From NCBI RefSeq assembly GCF_012516395.1, contig NZ_CP051206.1, positions 1,302,001 through 1,366,000 of the forward strand: a stretch of 64,000 bases of DNA, written 5' to 3'. The position numbers and the translations under genes are program-made. The notes under the pieces are model-generated. The model made no database searches and was not told the origin of the DNA. It saw only the letters and a program-made list of their open reading frames with translations. Positions 45,023 to 54,699 of this stretch are shown piece after piece. This DNA comes from Dolichospermum flos-aquae CCAP 1403/13F (GTDB lineage Bacteria; Cyanobacteriota; Cyanobacteriia; Cyanobacteriales; Nostocaceae). Positions within the stretch are counted from its first letter, which is position 1. Each line of letters opens with the position of its first letter.

Positions 45023-46156
45023 ATGTCAGTGATCAATCATCCCACTATTTTCTCCTTCTTCTCCGGCTCAGGATTTCTCGATTTAGGCTTTGAAACCACA
45101 GGTTATAACATCACTTATATCAACGAAATCTTCCCTCCATTCATGTCCGCATATCGCTATTCAAGGGAAAAACTCAACCTCCCCCAACCTGAATATGGAT
45201 ATCATGAAGGAGAAGCCGCAGACGTAAGCAAATTAATAGCAGGAACACCAGCACAACGATTAAATGAATTAGTCAAAGATTCACGAAAATCAAATAATAT
45301 AATCGGCTTTATTGGTGGTCCACCCTGTCCTGATTTTTCGGTTGGTGGCAAAAACAAAGGATATTTGGGCGATAATGGTAAACTCTCATCTGCTTATGTT
45401 GAATTAATTTATCAAAACTTACCCGATTTCTTTTTATTTGAAAATGTCAAAGGTTTATGGAGAACCACAAAACACCGTTTATTTTTTGAAGAACTAAAAA
45501 TCAAATTACAACAAGCAGGTTATATTCTAACAGAACGGTTAATTAACTCTATTGAATATGGTGTACCCCAAGATAGAGAGAGAATTATTTTAATAGGCCT
45601 TAAAGATAATTCTCTCAAAGACATAAAAATCAAAGATGAATTTATCTTTCCTTGGGAAAAATATATTTTATATCCTCAAGATCAAGTATTTGCTTATCCT
45701 TGGAATAAGTCTGAACCATTTCAAGAAGATTCCATAATTCCTTGTCCTGAAAATATTCCTCAACAACTCACTGTTGAATATTGGTTTAGAAAAAATAACG
45801 TTCTTAATCATCCTAATACTAAACATCATTTTCAACCAAGAGCAGCTAAAATTAAATTTGCTACTATTGAAGAAGGAGATGATTCCAAAAAATCTTTTAA
45901 ACGTCTGCACAGGTGGCGTTATTCTCCCACAGCTTGTTATGGTAATAATGAAGTCCATTTACATCCTTACAAAATTAGACGTATTTCTGTAGCCGAAGCT
46001 TTAGCAATTCAATCCTTACCTGAAGATTTTTCACTTCCAGAAAATATGTCACTTACGAATATGTTTAAAACCGTTGGAAATGGTGTTCCATACTTAGCAG
46101 CAAAAGCCTTAGCGCAAACTATTCTTGACTTTTTAAACACTGGTTCGCAAAATTAA
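45023..46156 (+). CDS. DNA (cytosine-5) methyltransferase
   Basis: The 377-residue protein has the m5C methyltransferase order: motif I FSGSGFLDLGFETTGY (about 13-28), the catalytic GPPCPDFS (about 99-106, Cys102), the ENV motif (LFENVKGLWR), YGVPQDRERIILIGL (motif VIII), a target-recognition stretch, and GNGVPYLAAKALA (motif X). No restriction nuclease gene lies next to it, so it appears solitary. A strong hairpin (46156-46188) follows its stop codon directly. Confidence 0.93.
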   Translation: MSVINHPTIFSFFSGSGFLDLGFETTGYNITYINEIFPPFMSAYRYSREKLNLPQPEYGYHEGEAADVSKLIAGTPAQRLNELVKDSRKSNNIIGFIGGPPCPDFSVGGKNKGYLGDNGKLSSAYVELIYQNLPDFFLFENVKGLWRTTKHRLFFEELKIKLQQAGYILTERLINSIEYGVPQDRERIILIGLKDNSLKDIKIKDEFIFPWEKYILYPQDQVFAYPWNKSEPFQEDSIIPCPENIPQQLTVEYWFRKNNVLNHPNTKHHFQPRAAKIKFATIEEGDDSKKSFKRLHRWRYSPTACYGNNEVHLHPYKIRRISVAEALAIQSLPEDFSLPENMSLTNMFKTVGNGVPYLAAKALAQTILDFLNTGSQN

Positions 46157-46188
46157 GATCCCCGACTTCTTTGAGAAGTCGGGGATCT
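46156..46188. terminator. 33-bp palindrome (CCCCGACTTCTT family), copy 3
   Basis: The hairpin begins in the methyltransferase stop codon region and is followed by 'gggggtaggggatctggggg'. Its loop is TTGA, against TAAA in copy 2, while both arms are kept. It may terminate the methyltransferase transcript. Confidence 0.6.
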
Positions 46189-46282
46189 GGGGGTAGGGGA
46201 TCTGGGGGTATTGTGGTTTAATATATAAGAAATACTTTAATTTTCATCAAGTTTAATAAACTCTACACTAAAAGCAAAAACG

Positions 46283-46969
46283 ATGGCAGCAGACTATCCC
46301 AACATTGATATTGCGCCATTTATTGACCACTCTCTGCTATTACCAATTGCCACCCCAGAGCAGATTAGTCAATGGTGCGACGAAGCATATAAATATAACT
46401 TTGCAGCGGTATGTGTAAATCCCTGTTATGTCAAGCAAGTAGCAGAACTACTGTATAAAAAAAATCCTCAAGTTTGTACAGTCATTGGTTTTCCCAATGG
46501 TGCAAATACTTCAGCCGTGAAGTTATATGAAGCCAAAGAAGCAGTAGACAATGGCGCTACTGAGTTAGATGTAGTCATTAACATAGGCTGGTTAAAAGCC
46601 GGAAAAACCGAGGAAGTTCACTGGGAAATTGCCACAATTTGCGAAGAAGCTGGACAGCCTGTGAAGGTAATTTTAGAAACTAGCCTCCTGACGGATACAG
46701 AGAAACAAATCGCTGCGGAACTAGCTATGGATGCTGGTGCTGCATTCTTAAAAACCAGTACAGGTTGGAATGGTGGCGCAACTGTAGCAGATATTAAGCT
46801 TTTGAAAGAAATAGCAAAAGATAGGGTAGGCATCAAAGCATCAGGAGGCATTCGCACTCACAACGATGCCTTAGATTTAATTATGGCTGGTGCGACTAGA
46901 TTAGGTACATCTCGCGGTGTGGATTTACTTCGTCAACGCCATAACCCAGAAAAAGAAAAGAGTGAGTAG
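46283..46969 (+). CDS. deoC: Deoxyribose-phosphate aldolase
   Basis: DeoC splits deoxyribose-5-phosphate into glyceraldehyde-3-phosphate and acetaldehyde. The 228-residue TIM-barrel protein contains [71 protein letters not shown], the Schiff-base Lys segment [20 protein letters not shown] and [20 protein letters not shown]. All catalytic regions are intact. Confidence 0.96.
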   Translation: MAADYPNIDIAPFIDHSLLLPIATPEQISQWCDEAYKYNFAAVCVNPCYVKQVAELLYKKNPQVCTVIGFPNGANTSAVKLYEAKEAVDNGATELDVVINIGWLKAGKTEEVHWEIATICEEAGQPVKVILETSLLTDTEKQIAAELAMDAGAAFLKTSTGWNGGATVADIKLLKEIAKDRVGIKASGGIRTHNDALDLIMAGATRLGTSRGVDLLRQRHNPEKEKSE

Positions 46970-47011
46970 TCAGTTGTTCTTTGTCAGTTTAGACACCTGT
47001 TGGAAAAGAAT

Positions 47012-47039
47012 GTAGAGACGTTCCATGGAACGTCTCTAC
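47012..47039. repeat. 28-bp perfect palindrome with GTAGAGACGTTCC arms
   Basis: GTAGAGACGTTCCA and its complement meet at the centre (CCATGG), giving a perfect hairpin. It lies between deoC and recO, with heptamer repeats (TTGTCAG and 'actgaca') on either side, and may separate the two transcripts. Confidence 0.85.
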
Positions 47040-47132
47040 TCTACAAGGGTTCTGAGAAACGTATATTTAATTTTCAGATCTGTCTATTTTGCCACTGACA
47101 ACTGACCACTAACAACTGACAACGGATTAAAA

Positions 47133-48032
47133 ATGAGTAAAACCTATAAAGCAACTGGTATTAATCTCAAAGCGCAACCACTGGGGGAATCAGATAAAAT
47201 AGTCACAATTCTAACTCAAGAATTTGGGTTAATTCGGGCAGTTGCTACGGGAGCGCGGAAACAAAACTCCAGCTTGGGTGGGAGAATGGGGATGTTTGTC
47301 ATCAATGAATTACTAATTTCCCAAGGTAGAAATCTCGATAGAATTACTCAAGCTGAAACTATAAAAACTTATCCCGGTTTATCTAAAGATTTAGGTAAAT
47401 TAGCTGCTAGTCAATATTTAGCGGAAATAGTTTTGTGTCAAGCGTTAAGCGAACTACCCCAAACAGAACTTTATGAGTTATTTAATGAACATCTTCAACG
47501 CCTAAATGATATACCCAAAACTGAAATAAAATGTGTAGTTGCGAATTTAGTCCAAGGTGTATTTCAGCTTTTAGCCTTAGCAGGACTGACACCACAAGTA
47601 GAATCCTGTTGCTTAACCCAACGGCTTTTAACTCCAGACTGGACAAATCCCCATTGGCAAGTGGGATTTAGTATTCCTTCTGGTGGGATAATTTGTTTAG
47701 ATGCTTGGAAAAGCTTGCGAAAAGAAATAGAGCAGGGGAAATGGGAAAATGGGGAAATAGCCCAATCCTGTGCCTCTAACCCTAGCTATGAAACAGTTTT
47801 TCATCAGCAGGAGTTACCAATTATTTCTCGTCGGTTAAATGGGAAACAACTGGTTATGCTTCAATATCTGTCGGAAACAGAGATAATACAAATAGATGCA
47901 GCTTCAGATTCTGGATGGTTAGCTGTTGAGCAAATTTTGCGCCAGTATGTCCAGTATCATTTAGGACAACCTATTCGCTCTGCCACTTTGATTGACTCCT
48001 ATTTTGCCACCAACCATGATGCAATCGTCTGA
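47133..48032 (+). CDS. recO: DNA repair protein RecO
   Basis: RecO helps load RecA at gaps during recombinational repair. The 299-residue protein starts [20 protein letters not shown], with the OB-fold region [20 protein letters not shown] and the C-terminal helical domain. A low-complexity insertion (about 205-215, [14 protein letters not shown]) is encoded by a 'ggggaaatgggaaaatgggg' stretch. The last 17 bases overlap the downstream MFS gene start. Confidence 0.9.
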   Translation: MSKTYKATGINLKAQPLGESDKIVTILTQEFGLIRAVATGARKQNSSLGGRMGMFVINELLISQGRNLDRITQAETIKTYPGLSKDLGKLAASQYLAEIVLCQALSELPQTELYELFNEHLQRLNDIPKTEIKCVVANLVQGVFQLLALAGLTPQVESCCLTQRLLTPDWTNPHWQVGFSIPSGGIICLDAWKSLRKEIEQGKWENGEIAQSCASNPSYETVFHQQELPIISRRLNGKQLVMLQYLSETEIIQIDAASDSGWLAVEQILRQYVQYHLGQPIRSATLIDSYFATNHDAIV

Positions 48033-49638
48033 TTTAGATAAAAAAGGCCGAACTCACTCACCTAGCGACGCTAAAAAAAAGCATAAAGCATCAGATCATA
48101 ATGTTGCTTCTTCCCCTAAAGTTAGTCATATTCATAGTCCAGAAATGTCACTCAAGGATGTTTCTGAAAATGGGAATTGCACATCAGAAATTCCCTTGAC
48201 TGATATCCCCAAACCATCAAAAATTCCGCAGACAAATGGCAAAATTAATGGTGTTCCAGAAAATGTCCCAACTACAACGGAATTAACACCGGAAACACTA
48301 CCATTAATAGATACTGGTTCGGGAGGTGCAGATTCGGAAAATAATCAACAGGTGGGTTTTTTACCTGTATTGAAAAATCCGAATTTTCTCGCTCTTTGGG
48401 CAGGTCAAGTTTTCTGTCAATTAGCTGATAAGGTTTATTTAGTATTGATGATTGCTTTGATTAATAGTCAGTTTCAAGCTAGTGATCAAAGTATTAGTGG
48501 TTGGGTTTCCGCTTTAATGATGGCGTTTACAATTCCCGCCGTATTATTTGGTTCTGTAGCTGGAGTTTTTGTAGATCGTTGGTCAAAAAAAGTTGTCTTG
48601 GTAGCATCAAATATTTGGCGCGGGATTCTGGTATTGCTCATTCCTTCCCTGTTATGGTTAACCCATGATTGGCAGCCTGTGGGAGTTTTACCCGTGGGTT
48701 TTTTGATTATTTTAGGTGTGACTTTTTTGGTTTCTACCTTAACACAATTTTTCGCACCGGCAGAACAATCGGCTATTCCTTTAATAGTGAAAGAACAGGA
48801 TTTGCTTTCGGCTAATTCTCTCTACACTACGACAATGATGGCTTCGGTAATTGTCGGTTTTGCCGTAGGAGAACCAGTTTTAGCCTTAGCAGATGGACTG
48901 TGGACGCAATTAGGTGGTAGTGGGGGATTGGGTAAGGAAATTCTGGTGGGTGGCAGTTATGCGATCGCTGGGTTAATATTATTCTTACTCCAAACTAACG
49001 AAAAACCCCATCCTCCTGAAACAGAATTTCCCCATGTTTTCTCGGACTTGCGCGACGGGTTACGTTATCTCCAAGAAAATCATCGTATCCGCAATGCTTT
49101 ATTACAACTAATTATCTTATTTTCTGTCTTTGCAGCCCTGACTGTGCTTGCAGTTCGCATGGCAGAAATTATTCCGAATATGAAAGCCTCTCAATTCGGC
49201 TTTTTATTAGCATCTGCTGGTGTGGGTGTGGCGCTTGGGGCGACAATTCTCGGACAATTTGGACAACGCTTTTCCTATAAACAACTCAGTTTTTGGGGTT
49301 GTCTAGGTATGGCAGCATCTTTAATTGGTTTATCATTGTTTACAACCCAACTCTTGCCTGTGCTGCTCTTCATTGCCTTAGTGGGAGTATTTGGGGCTTT
49401 GGTGGGTATCCCCATGCAAACTGCAATCCAAACCGAAACACCCCCAGATATGCGAGGTAAGGTATTTGGGCTGCAAAATAATGTGATTAATATTGCCCTT
49501 TCTCTACCTCTGGCTTTAGCTGGTGTGGCAGAAACTTTTATCGGCTTAAAAGCAGTATTTTTTACCTTAGCTGCCATTGTCTTAATTGGCGGTCTGTTTA
49601 CCTGGTATAATTCTGGTGAATCCTCAAATGGCAAATAG
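48016..49638 (+). CDS. MFS transporter with long disordered N-terminus
   Basis: About 110 N-terminal residues are polar and low in complexity. They are followed by a major facilitator core starting [20 protein letters not shown] with about 10-12 membrane segments. The loop [17 protein letters not shown] is the MFS A-motif region. ATGs at 48016 and 48019 overlap the end of recO. An earlier TTG at 47992 is less likely. Substrate unknown; similar cyanobacterial proteins are annotated only as MFS family. Confidence 0.85.
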   Translation: MMQSSDLDKKGRTHSPSDAKKKHKASDHNVASSPKVSHIHSPEMSLKDVSENGNCTSEIPLTDIPKPSKIPQTNGKINGVPENVPTTTELTPETLPLIDTGSGGADSENNQQVGFLPVLKNPNFLALWAGQVFCQLADKVYLVLMIALINSQFQASDQSISGWVSALMMAFTIPAVLFGSVAGVFVDRWSKKVVLVASNIWRGILVLLIPSLLWLTHDWQPVGVLPVGFLIILGVTFLVSTLTQFFAPAEQSAIPLIVKEQDLLSANSLYTTTMMASVIVGFAVGEPVLALADGLWTQLGGSGGLGKEILVGGSYAIAGLILFLLQTNEKPHPPETEFPHVFSDLRDGLRYLQENHRIRNALLQLIILFSVFAALTVLAVRMAEIIPNMKASQFGFLLASAGVGVALGATILGQFGQRFSYKQLSFWGCLGMAASLIGLSLFTTQLLPVLLFIALVGVFGALVGIPMQTAIQTETPPDMRGKVFGLQNNVINIALSLPLALAGVAETFIGLKAVFFTLAAIVLIGGLFTWYNSGESSNGK

Positions 49639-49930
49639 CCAAAAACTGCATCAAACTGTTGGGTTTTGTGCTAAACTTAATCCAGCAAGATCCAAAATAC
49701 TTGCTGGGAATCAACTAAATAATCAGCATATTAATTTGTAATCAAGTTAAAAGATTTATAAATTATGAGCATCATCAATAAAGCCATTTATTGACTTTTT
49801 AATTACCAAGATTATTTAGGGTTAAAAGTTAGAGATATCTGAGTTTTTGTGAATATCAAAAATTCAGCTATAACAACTTCATAATAAAAACAGTATATTT
49901 TACCCTCGCTTTTTTATAGATAACCTAAGA
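49639..49930. other. AT-rich gap before the glycosyltransferase gene
   Basis: The 292 bases contain no gene and no obvious repeat. They separate the MFS gene from the glycosyltransferase gene on the same strand. Confidence 0.3.
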
Positions 49931-51079
49931 ATGCGTATAGCTTGGATTGGAAAAAAAACACCCTTTTGCGGTAACGTCACCTACAGTCGAGAAATTACCA
50001 ACGGACTCCTAGACAGGGGACATGAGGTTAGTTTTCTACACTTTGCCCAAGAAGAAGCGACAACTGACAATTGGCCTAATTTTCAGGAAGTTCCTTTGCC
50101 ATTTATTTACAAGTCCCAGGTTTATACAATTCCCTCTTTCAAAGCAACTAAGGTTTTGAAAGATTCTTTGCGGGAAATTAAGCCGGATATAGTTCACGCT
50201 TCTCTGACTTTATCAACTTTAGATTTTGTTCTACCAGAAATTTGCGAAGAATTAAATTTGCCCCTAATTGCCACTTTCCACACTCCATTTGCAGGTAAGG
50301 GGGCAAAATTATTATCCAGTACCCAACTGTTAGCTTATCAACTTTACGCTCCTTTTTTGGATCATTATGATCGGGTAATTATCTTTTCCCAAATTCAGCG
50401 GGAATTGTTATCAGGTATGGGTGTGAGGGAAAAAAAGATTGCTGTTATACCTAATGGTGTAGATCCTGTTAAGTATTCTCCCGGTGTTTCTCATGTGAAA
50501 GCTGAATTTGGCGCTGAACGTTTGTTTGTTTATCAAGGGAGAATCGCTCAAGAGAAAAACGTTGAATCTCTCTTACGTGCTTGGAAACAATCACATATGG
50601 GCGTTAATACCAAATTATTGATTGTGGGTGATGGTCCATTAAAGCCTTCTCTAGAATCATTTTATGGACGAGAATATGGCATCATCTGGTTAGGTTTCAT
50701 CGCTGATGAAGATCGCCGCATCGAAATTTTACGGGGTTCTGATGTATTTATTTTACCTTCTTTGGTAGAGGGTTTATCCTTGTCTCTATTAGAGGCAATG
50801 TCCTGTGGTTTAGCTTGTTTGGCTACTGATGTTGGTGCAGATGGAGAAGTTTTAGAAAAGGGTGCTGGTGTGGCAATTAATACAAGCAGTGTGCGATCGC
50901 AGTTAAAAACCCTCTTACCACTATTTCAAGATCATCCAGAGTTAACCACATTGTTGGGAGAAAAAGCCAGAAAGCGAGTATTAGAACGCTATACCCTGAA
51001 TGATAACATCACCCAATTAGAAGAGCTTTATAGCCAAGTTCTTGCACAACGTCCTTTAACACTGAGTTGGGGTATTTAG
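49931..51079 (+). CDS. Glycosyltransferase family 4 protein
   Basis: The 382-residue GT-B enzyme begins MRIAWIGKKTPFCGNVTYSR and has the N-terminal Rossmann half (IVHASLTLSTLDFVLPEICE; FHTPFAGKGAKLL) and the C-terminal nucleotide-sugar half with VIPNGVDPVKYSPG, LFVYQGRIAQEKNVESLLRA and the E-x7-E motif in SLVEGLSLSLLEAMSCGLAC. It resembles lipid or exopolysaccharide glycosyltransferases. Donor and acceptor are unknown. Confidence 0.9.
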   Translation: MRIAWIGKKTPFCGNVTYSREITNGLLDRGHEVSFLHFAQEEATTDNWPNFQEVPLPFIYKSQVYTIPSFKATKVLKDSLREIKPDIVHASLTLSTLDFVLPEICEELNLPLIATFHTPFAGKGAKLLSSTQLLAYQLYAPFLDHYDRVIIFSQIQRELLSGMGVREKKIAVIPNGVDPVKYSPGVSHVKAEFGAERLFVYQGRIAQEKNVESLLRAWKQSHMGVNTKLLIVGDGPLKPSLESFYGREYGIIWLGFIADEDRRIEILRGSDVFILPSLVEGLSLSLLEAMSCGLACLATDVGADGEVLEKGAGVAINTSSVRSQLKTLLPLFQDHPELTTLLGEKARKRVLERYTLNDNITQLEELYSQVLAQRPLTLSWGI

Positions 51080-51166
51080 CGTATTTTCAACAGCTATAAC
51101 CAATAAATCTTTCTCTCTATTTCTGGATGAGGAAGATTTTTATTGTCTATTTATTCAGAATTGAAT

Positions 51167-51310
51167 AAGTAGGTGAACACAATAAAACCAAACTGTGTAA
51201 AGAAATGTAAAATCGCTGAAAACTTCTTTACTCTTGCCTCTGGTTACTGAGCGAAGTTGAAGTATTGCCTCTTGCCTAGTGCTATGACGACAATTTTCAA
51301 CGCCAACCTA
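51167..51310. mobile_element. Repeat element with AAGTAGGTGAACAC end, copy 1
   Basis: The sequence from AAGTAGGTGAACACAATAAA to CAATTTTCAACGCCAACCTA is shared almost base for base with 54518-54647. The centre differs: here TTGCCTC heptamers are broken by 'ggttactgagcgaagttgaa'. The ends are loosely inverted (AGTAGGT / ACCTACT in copy 2). It is a likely MITE-type repeat. Confidence 0.75.
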
Positions 51311-51471
51311 TCTACCATATTTAATCCATTTTGTCAATTCGCAATTTCTATTCTTTACAAAAATTAAGATTTTTATTACATTATTTTACATAAGACATAA
51401 GTTCATCATAAACATTTTTAGCTTAAGTCTTCACAGCGACTAATTAACACATAATCTTGGAGATTCCGATT
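51311..51471. promoter_or_regulatory. Leader region of the orange carotenoid protein gene
   Basis: This AT-rich stretch precedes the GTG start at 51472. A GGAG ribosome-binding site (51459-51462) lies about 9 bases ahead, which supports the GTG rather than the in-frame TTG at 51457. No specific promoter box is called. Confidence 0.5.
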
Positions 51472-52440
51472 GTGGCTTTAACTATCCAGTCCGCTCAAAC
51501 TATTTTTTCTAATACTCAACTTCCTAGCCCTATTCCCGCAACTATAGCATTGTTCGATCAACTTAACGTTGATGATCAATTAGCATATCTTTGGTATGCT
51601 TACACCGAAATGGGTAAAACCATTACTCCTGCCGCACCTGGAGTAGCACGCTTGCAACTAGCTGAAAGTTTGCTGACCCAAATTAAGCAAATGTCTCGTG
51701 AAGAGCAAACAAAAGTCATGCGGGATTTAGCCAGCCGTGCTGATACTCCTATTAGCCGTTCCTATGGTTTCTTTAGCGTTAATACCAAACTCGCTTTCTG
51801 GTTCGAGTTAGGAGAATTGATGAAACAGGGAATCATCACTCCTGTCCCCGTTGGTTATCAAATGTCTCCTGGTGTAAAATTTGTATTAGAAGCCACACAA
51901 AAACTTGATCAAGGTCAGCAAATCACCGTATTGCGGAATACTGTAGTAGATATGGGGTTTGATACTTCTGACCTTGGTCCTAGTAGTTATCCTAAAGCAG
52001 GTGCAGAACCTGCTTTCCAACGCACAACCCCTGTTATATCTTCAGTGAAAATTGACGGGATTACAGAACCCGCTGTCTTAGGCTACATTGAAGCCATGAA
52101 TGCAGATAAATTTGATACTGCTATTGCGCTATTCACTACTGACGGTGCGCTACAACCACCGTTCCAAAAGCCCATTGTTGGACGGGAAGCGATCGCTAAA
52201 TATATGCGCGAAGAAGCACAAGGACTTAACATGATGCCACAACAAGGTATCTGCGAAGTTCAACCAGACGGTTCTAAGCAACTGAAAATCACAGGAGTAG
52301 TGCAAACTCCTTGGTTTGGTGTCACAGTTGGTATGAATATTTCTTGGCGGTTTTTAATCAATCCCGAAGGACAAATCTTCTTCGTAGCGATTGATATGCT
52401 TGCTTCTCCTCAAGAGCTCATGAATCTGCGTCGAGTTTAA
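51472..52440 (+). CDS. ocp: Orange carotenoid-binding protein
   Basis: OCP quenches phycobilisome energy after blue-light activation. The 322-residue protein has an all-helical N-terminal carotenoid domain (about 1-160), a linker (DTSDLGPSSYPKAGAEPAFQ) and an NTF2-like C-terminal domain (about 190-322). Residues equivalent to Synechocystis Tyr44, Trp110, Arg155, Tyr201, Glu244 and Trp288 are present by eye. The residue at Trp101 appears to be Phe (SYGFFSVN) and the Tyr111 equivalent is also Phe. No fluorescence recovery protein gene follows. An OCP2-like or other divergent clade is possible. Confidence 0.93.
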   Translation: MALTIQSAQTIFSNTQLPSPIPATIALFDQLNVDDQLAYLWYAYTEMGKTITPAAPGVARLQLAESLLTQIKQMSREEQTKVMRDLASRADTPISRSYGFFSVNTKLAFWFELGELMKQGIITPVPVGYQMSPGVKFVLEATQKLDQGQQITVLRNTVVDMGFDTSDLGPSSYPKAGAEPAFQRTTPVISSVKIDGITEPAVLGYIEAMNADKFDTAIALFTTDGALQPPFQKPIVGREAIAKYMREEAQGLNMMPQQGICEVQPDGSKQLKITGVVQTPWFGVTVGMNISWRFLINPEGQIFFVAIDMLASPQELMNLRRV

Positions 52441-52449
52441 TTAAATCAT

Positions 52450-52492
52450 GAGGCTGTCGAAAATCAAATTTATTTGTTATTTTCACAGCCTC
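52450..52492. terminator. Stem-loop after the OCP gene
   Basis: GAGGCTGT...ACAGCCTC with an extended GAAAAT/ATTTTC inner stem starts 10 bases after the stop codon. No long U-tract follows ('gcaataatag'), so it may stabilise or end the transcript. Confidence 0.6.
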
Positions 52493-52617
52493 GCAATAAT
52501 AGAGTGAAAGCTATTGACACCGACCAGAAAATTTGTTATCATAGAAACGACGAGGAAGAACTATCTTTATCGCATAATCACAACTAATCAAGCTAAGTCA
52601 GCAAATAATGAAAAAAG

Positions 52618-53277
52618 CTATTTAATGTGTAAGTTATAGACATTTAGGGCTTTACTACCTCTAATGCCTTTTGGATATTTTGATTTTAAAACTGTTGCTA
52701 TATGATGATTTAAAGTCCCAGCATCATTAAACTCTTTTGATTCCTGTAGTGCCTCATATAATGAACGGATCTCTTGTGGTGACAGATTCGTGAATGTGCG
52801 TAATTCGGTAATGTCTAATCTATGGTTGAACTCATTCACAGTATGCCGCCATTGATGTAGAAGCGAAAACAACTCACTATCTTTGCGTTCTGCAAAAACA
52901 CCAGATGCGATCGCTGTTTCATTGACTGATATAATTAGTCGTGGAAAGACTAGAGGTTGCCCCAAAATATGTGAATTTGATGTGAATCGCGCATCAGATA
53001 AAATTACCTCATTTGCTATGCACTCATTCAGTAAGGCTTGCAGCAATGCAGTCTTCTTTTCGTAAGCTGATACCCACCGTTCGCCAAAAATACCTGTAAT
53101 TGTTGCCAATGCTCCGAGAGCCGATAGTAGTGCATCAAAGTCTGGTTTTTTAGTCAACCAGACAATAGCTAAAATAAATCCAAGAAACAGAGGGAAAAAA
53201 GTGGCAAATGTGACTAAGTTTTTCATACTGACATCATCTGTTATTCGTCTAAATGCTTCTAGCGTTTTGGTGTCCAT
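52618..53277 (-). CDS. Two-helix membrane protein paired with the methyltransferase gene
   Basis: The 219-residue protein has two adjacent hydrophobic segments (about 19-43, LVTFATFFPLFLGFILAIVW, and about 48-68, DALLSALGALATITGIFG) and a soluble C-terminal part of about 150 residues with no recognised motif. Its start overlaps the end of the upstream methyltransferase-like gene by 19 bases, so the two are translated together. Function unknown. Confidence 0.6.
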   Translation of the reverse strand: MDTKTLEAFRRITDDVSMKNLVTFATFFPLFLGFILAIVWLTKKPDFDALLSALGALATITGIFGERWVSAYEKKTALLQALLNECIANEVILSDARFTSNSHILGQPLVFPRLIISVNETAIASGVFAERKDSELFSLLHQWRHTVNEFNHRLDITELRTFTNLSPQEIRSLYEALQESKEFNDAGTLNHHIATVLKSKYPKGIRGSKALNVYNLHIK

Positions 53278-54398
53278 ACAGTCACCAGTGGAGTTCCTGA
53301 AATGCCAGGGGTAACTCCCGATGACTCAGGAGCAAGCAGAATTAAATCTATACCAAATCTACTCTGAGAACGTGCTTCAAAAGGTGTGTGTAGTCTATCA
53401 ACAATTATTAGGTTGCTATCTGATATGCTTTTCTTGATACCATCTGAGGTATACTTCCTAGTCAGCAATAAACGAATAGTATCTTGAGGTTCAAAATTCA
53501 TAACTGAGCGGTCAGGTAACATCACGTCAATTTTTTTGCCAGTTGAATTTGGATACAGGACTTTTATCAGAATTGCTTTATTTGTTTCAATAGAACCTTG
53601 AAATAAAATACTATTCAAGTCAATGTTTAAATCAGTGTTTTGAAACAAAGCACTTGTAACAAACTCTTTGAATAACCTAGTTGTTGCATATTCTTTCGCT
53701 GCTGTTTGTGCCGCTTCCTCGTTTAAGTCTTCAGTGGTTGCTACTTCTATAAGCAGTCTATCTTTAGGTCGCATTAGTTTGGAAAGAAGTTGCAGTAATT
53801 CTGTGTCTTGTTGGAAATTAGCTAATGTATTTCCAAGTAGAGAAAACAGAACAGGATTATCATTGGGAATTTGGTCAAACAGTTCGCGTAAATGTCCAAT
53901 ATTTCTCTCAATTGAGAAGTCAATTTGAATTGTTATGACATCATTCTTCAATTGCAATCTTTCTGTTGCCTTTTGAACACCGAATCTTAACATCTCCGAA
54001 CTCATATCAATTGGAAAATAGAGTAGGTCAGGATTTGTGTTGAGTAAAATACTCAAAATATGCTGGTCTTTTTCTCCTGTACCTACACCTAAACTAACGT
54101 AATGATATTTTTTATCTTTTATGTTGTTAGCATGAATTTGTTGCCATTGAGAGTTAAAAAATTTTATGCTCTCTTTCATGACAAAATAGAAATTATCTTT
54201 ACAAGCATGATCCCAAGCAATAGCTGAACCTACACTCCAATAAGCAAAACCAGATAATATCTTTTTACCATCACCTGTAGTCGAAAATTCCCCTCTCAAT
54301 CCCTGGGTGAGTTCTGCCAGTTTATTAGATTGATCTTCTCCTATCAAGCAGAGAGTCCATCCTTTTCCTGAAGTCTCTAATGCAAAATTTATACCCAT
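53259..54398 (-). CDS. EgtD-like histidine N-alpha-methyltransferase family protein
   Basis: The 379-residue protein resembles the Methyltransf_33 family. It has an SAM-binding loop YVSLGVGTGEKD (about 100-111), an acidic strand end PIDMSSEMLR (about 129-138) and FSLLGNTLANFQQDTE (about 185-200), where EgtD-type enzymes place substrate residues. The C-terminal 80 residues are not recognised. EgtD proper acts with EgtB on ergothioneine, but no egtB is present here, so the substrate may differ. It overlaps the membrane-protein gene at its 3' end. Confidence 0.7.
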   Translation of the reverse strand: MGINFALETSGKGWTLCLIGEDQSNKLAELTQGLRGEFSTTGDGKKILSGFAYWSVGSAIAWDHACKDNFYFVMKESIKFFNSQWQQIHANNIKDKKYHYVSLGVGTGEKDQHILSILLNTNPDLLYFPIDMSSEMLRFGVQKATERLQLKNDVITIQIDFSIERNIGHLRELFDQIPNDNPVLFSLLGNTLANFQQDTELLQLLSKLMRPKDRLLIEVATTEDLNEEAAQTAAKEYATTRLFKEFVTSALFQNTDLNIDLNSILFQGSIETNKAILIKVLYPNSTGKKIDVMLPDRSVMNFEPQDTIRLLLTRKYTSDGIKKSISDSNLIIVDRLHTPFEARSQSRFGIDLILLAPESSGVTPGISGTPLVTVWTPKR

Positions 54399-54699
54399 TT
54401 CGAGCCTCGCTTGTTAAGCAATTTATCTGAATTAATCCTCTACTTATGTATACAAATACCACATGGTATTTGTTATTGTCAATCAAATATTATGCCTGCC
54501 GTACTATAGAGTAGTTTAAGTAGGTGAACACAATAAAACCAAACTGTGTAAAGAAATGTAAAATCGCTGAAAACTTCTTTACTCTTGCCTCTTGCCTCTT
54601 GCCTCTTGCCTAGTGCTATGACGACAATTTTCAACGCCAACCTACTTAATTTGCTTATTCAGTGTTCAGTTTCTGTTTGACATTCTTGTTTTCAGGAAA
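54399..54699. other. Gap with repeat element, no gene
   Basis: The interval between two leftward genes holds the repeat at 54518-54647 and otherwise plain AT-rich sequence, which should include the promoter of the methyltransferase pair near 54400-54480. Confidence 0.4.
54518..54647. mobile_element. Repeat element with AAGTAGGTGAACAC end, copy 2
   Basis: It matches copy 1 (51167-51310) on both sides of a TTGCCTC heptamer array, with ends AAGTAGGT and ACCTACTT in inverted order. The 3.3-kb distance and high identity suggest recent spread. Confidence 0.78.
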
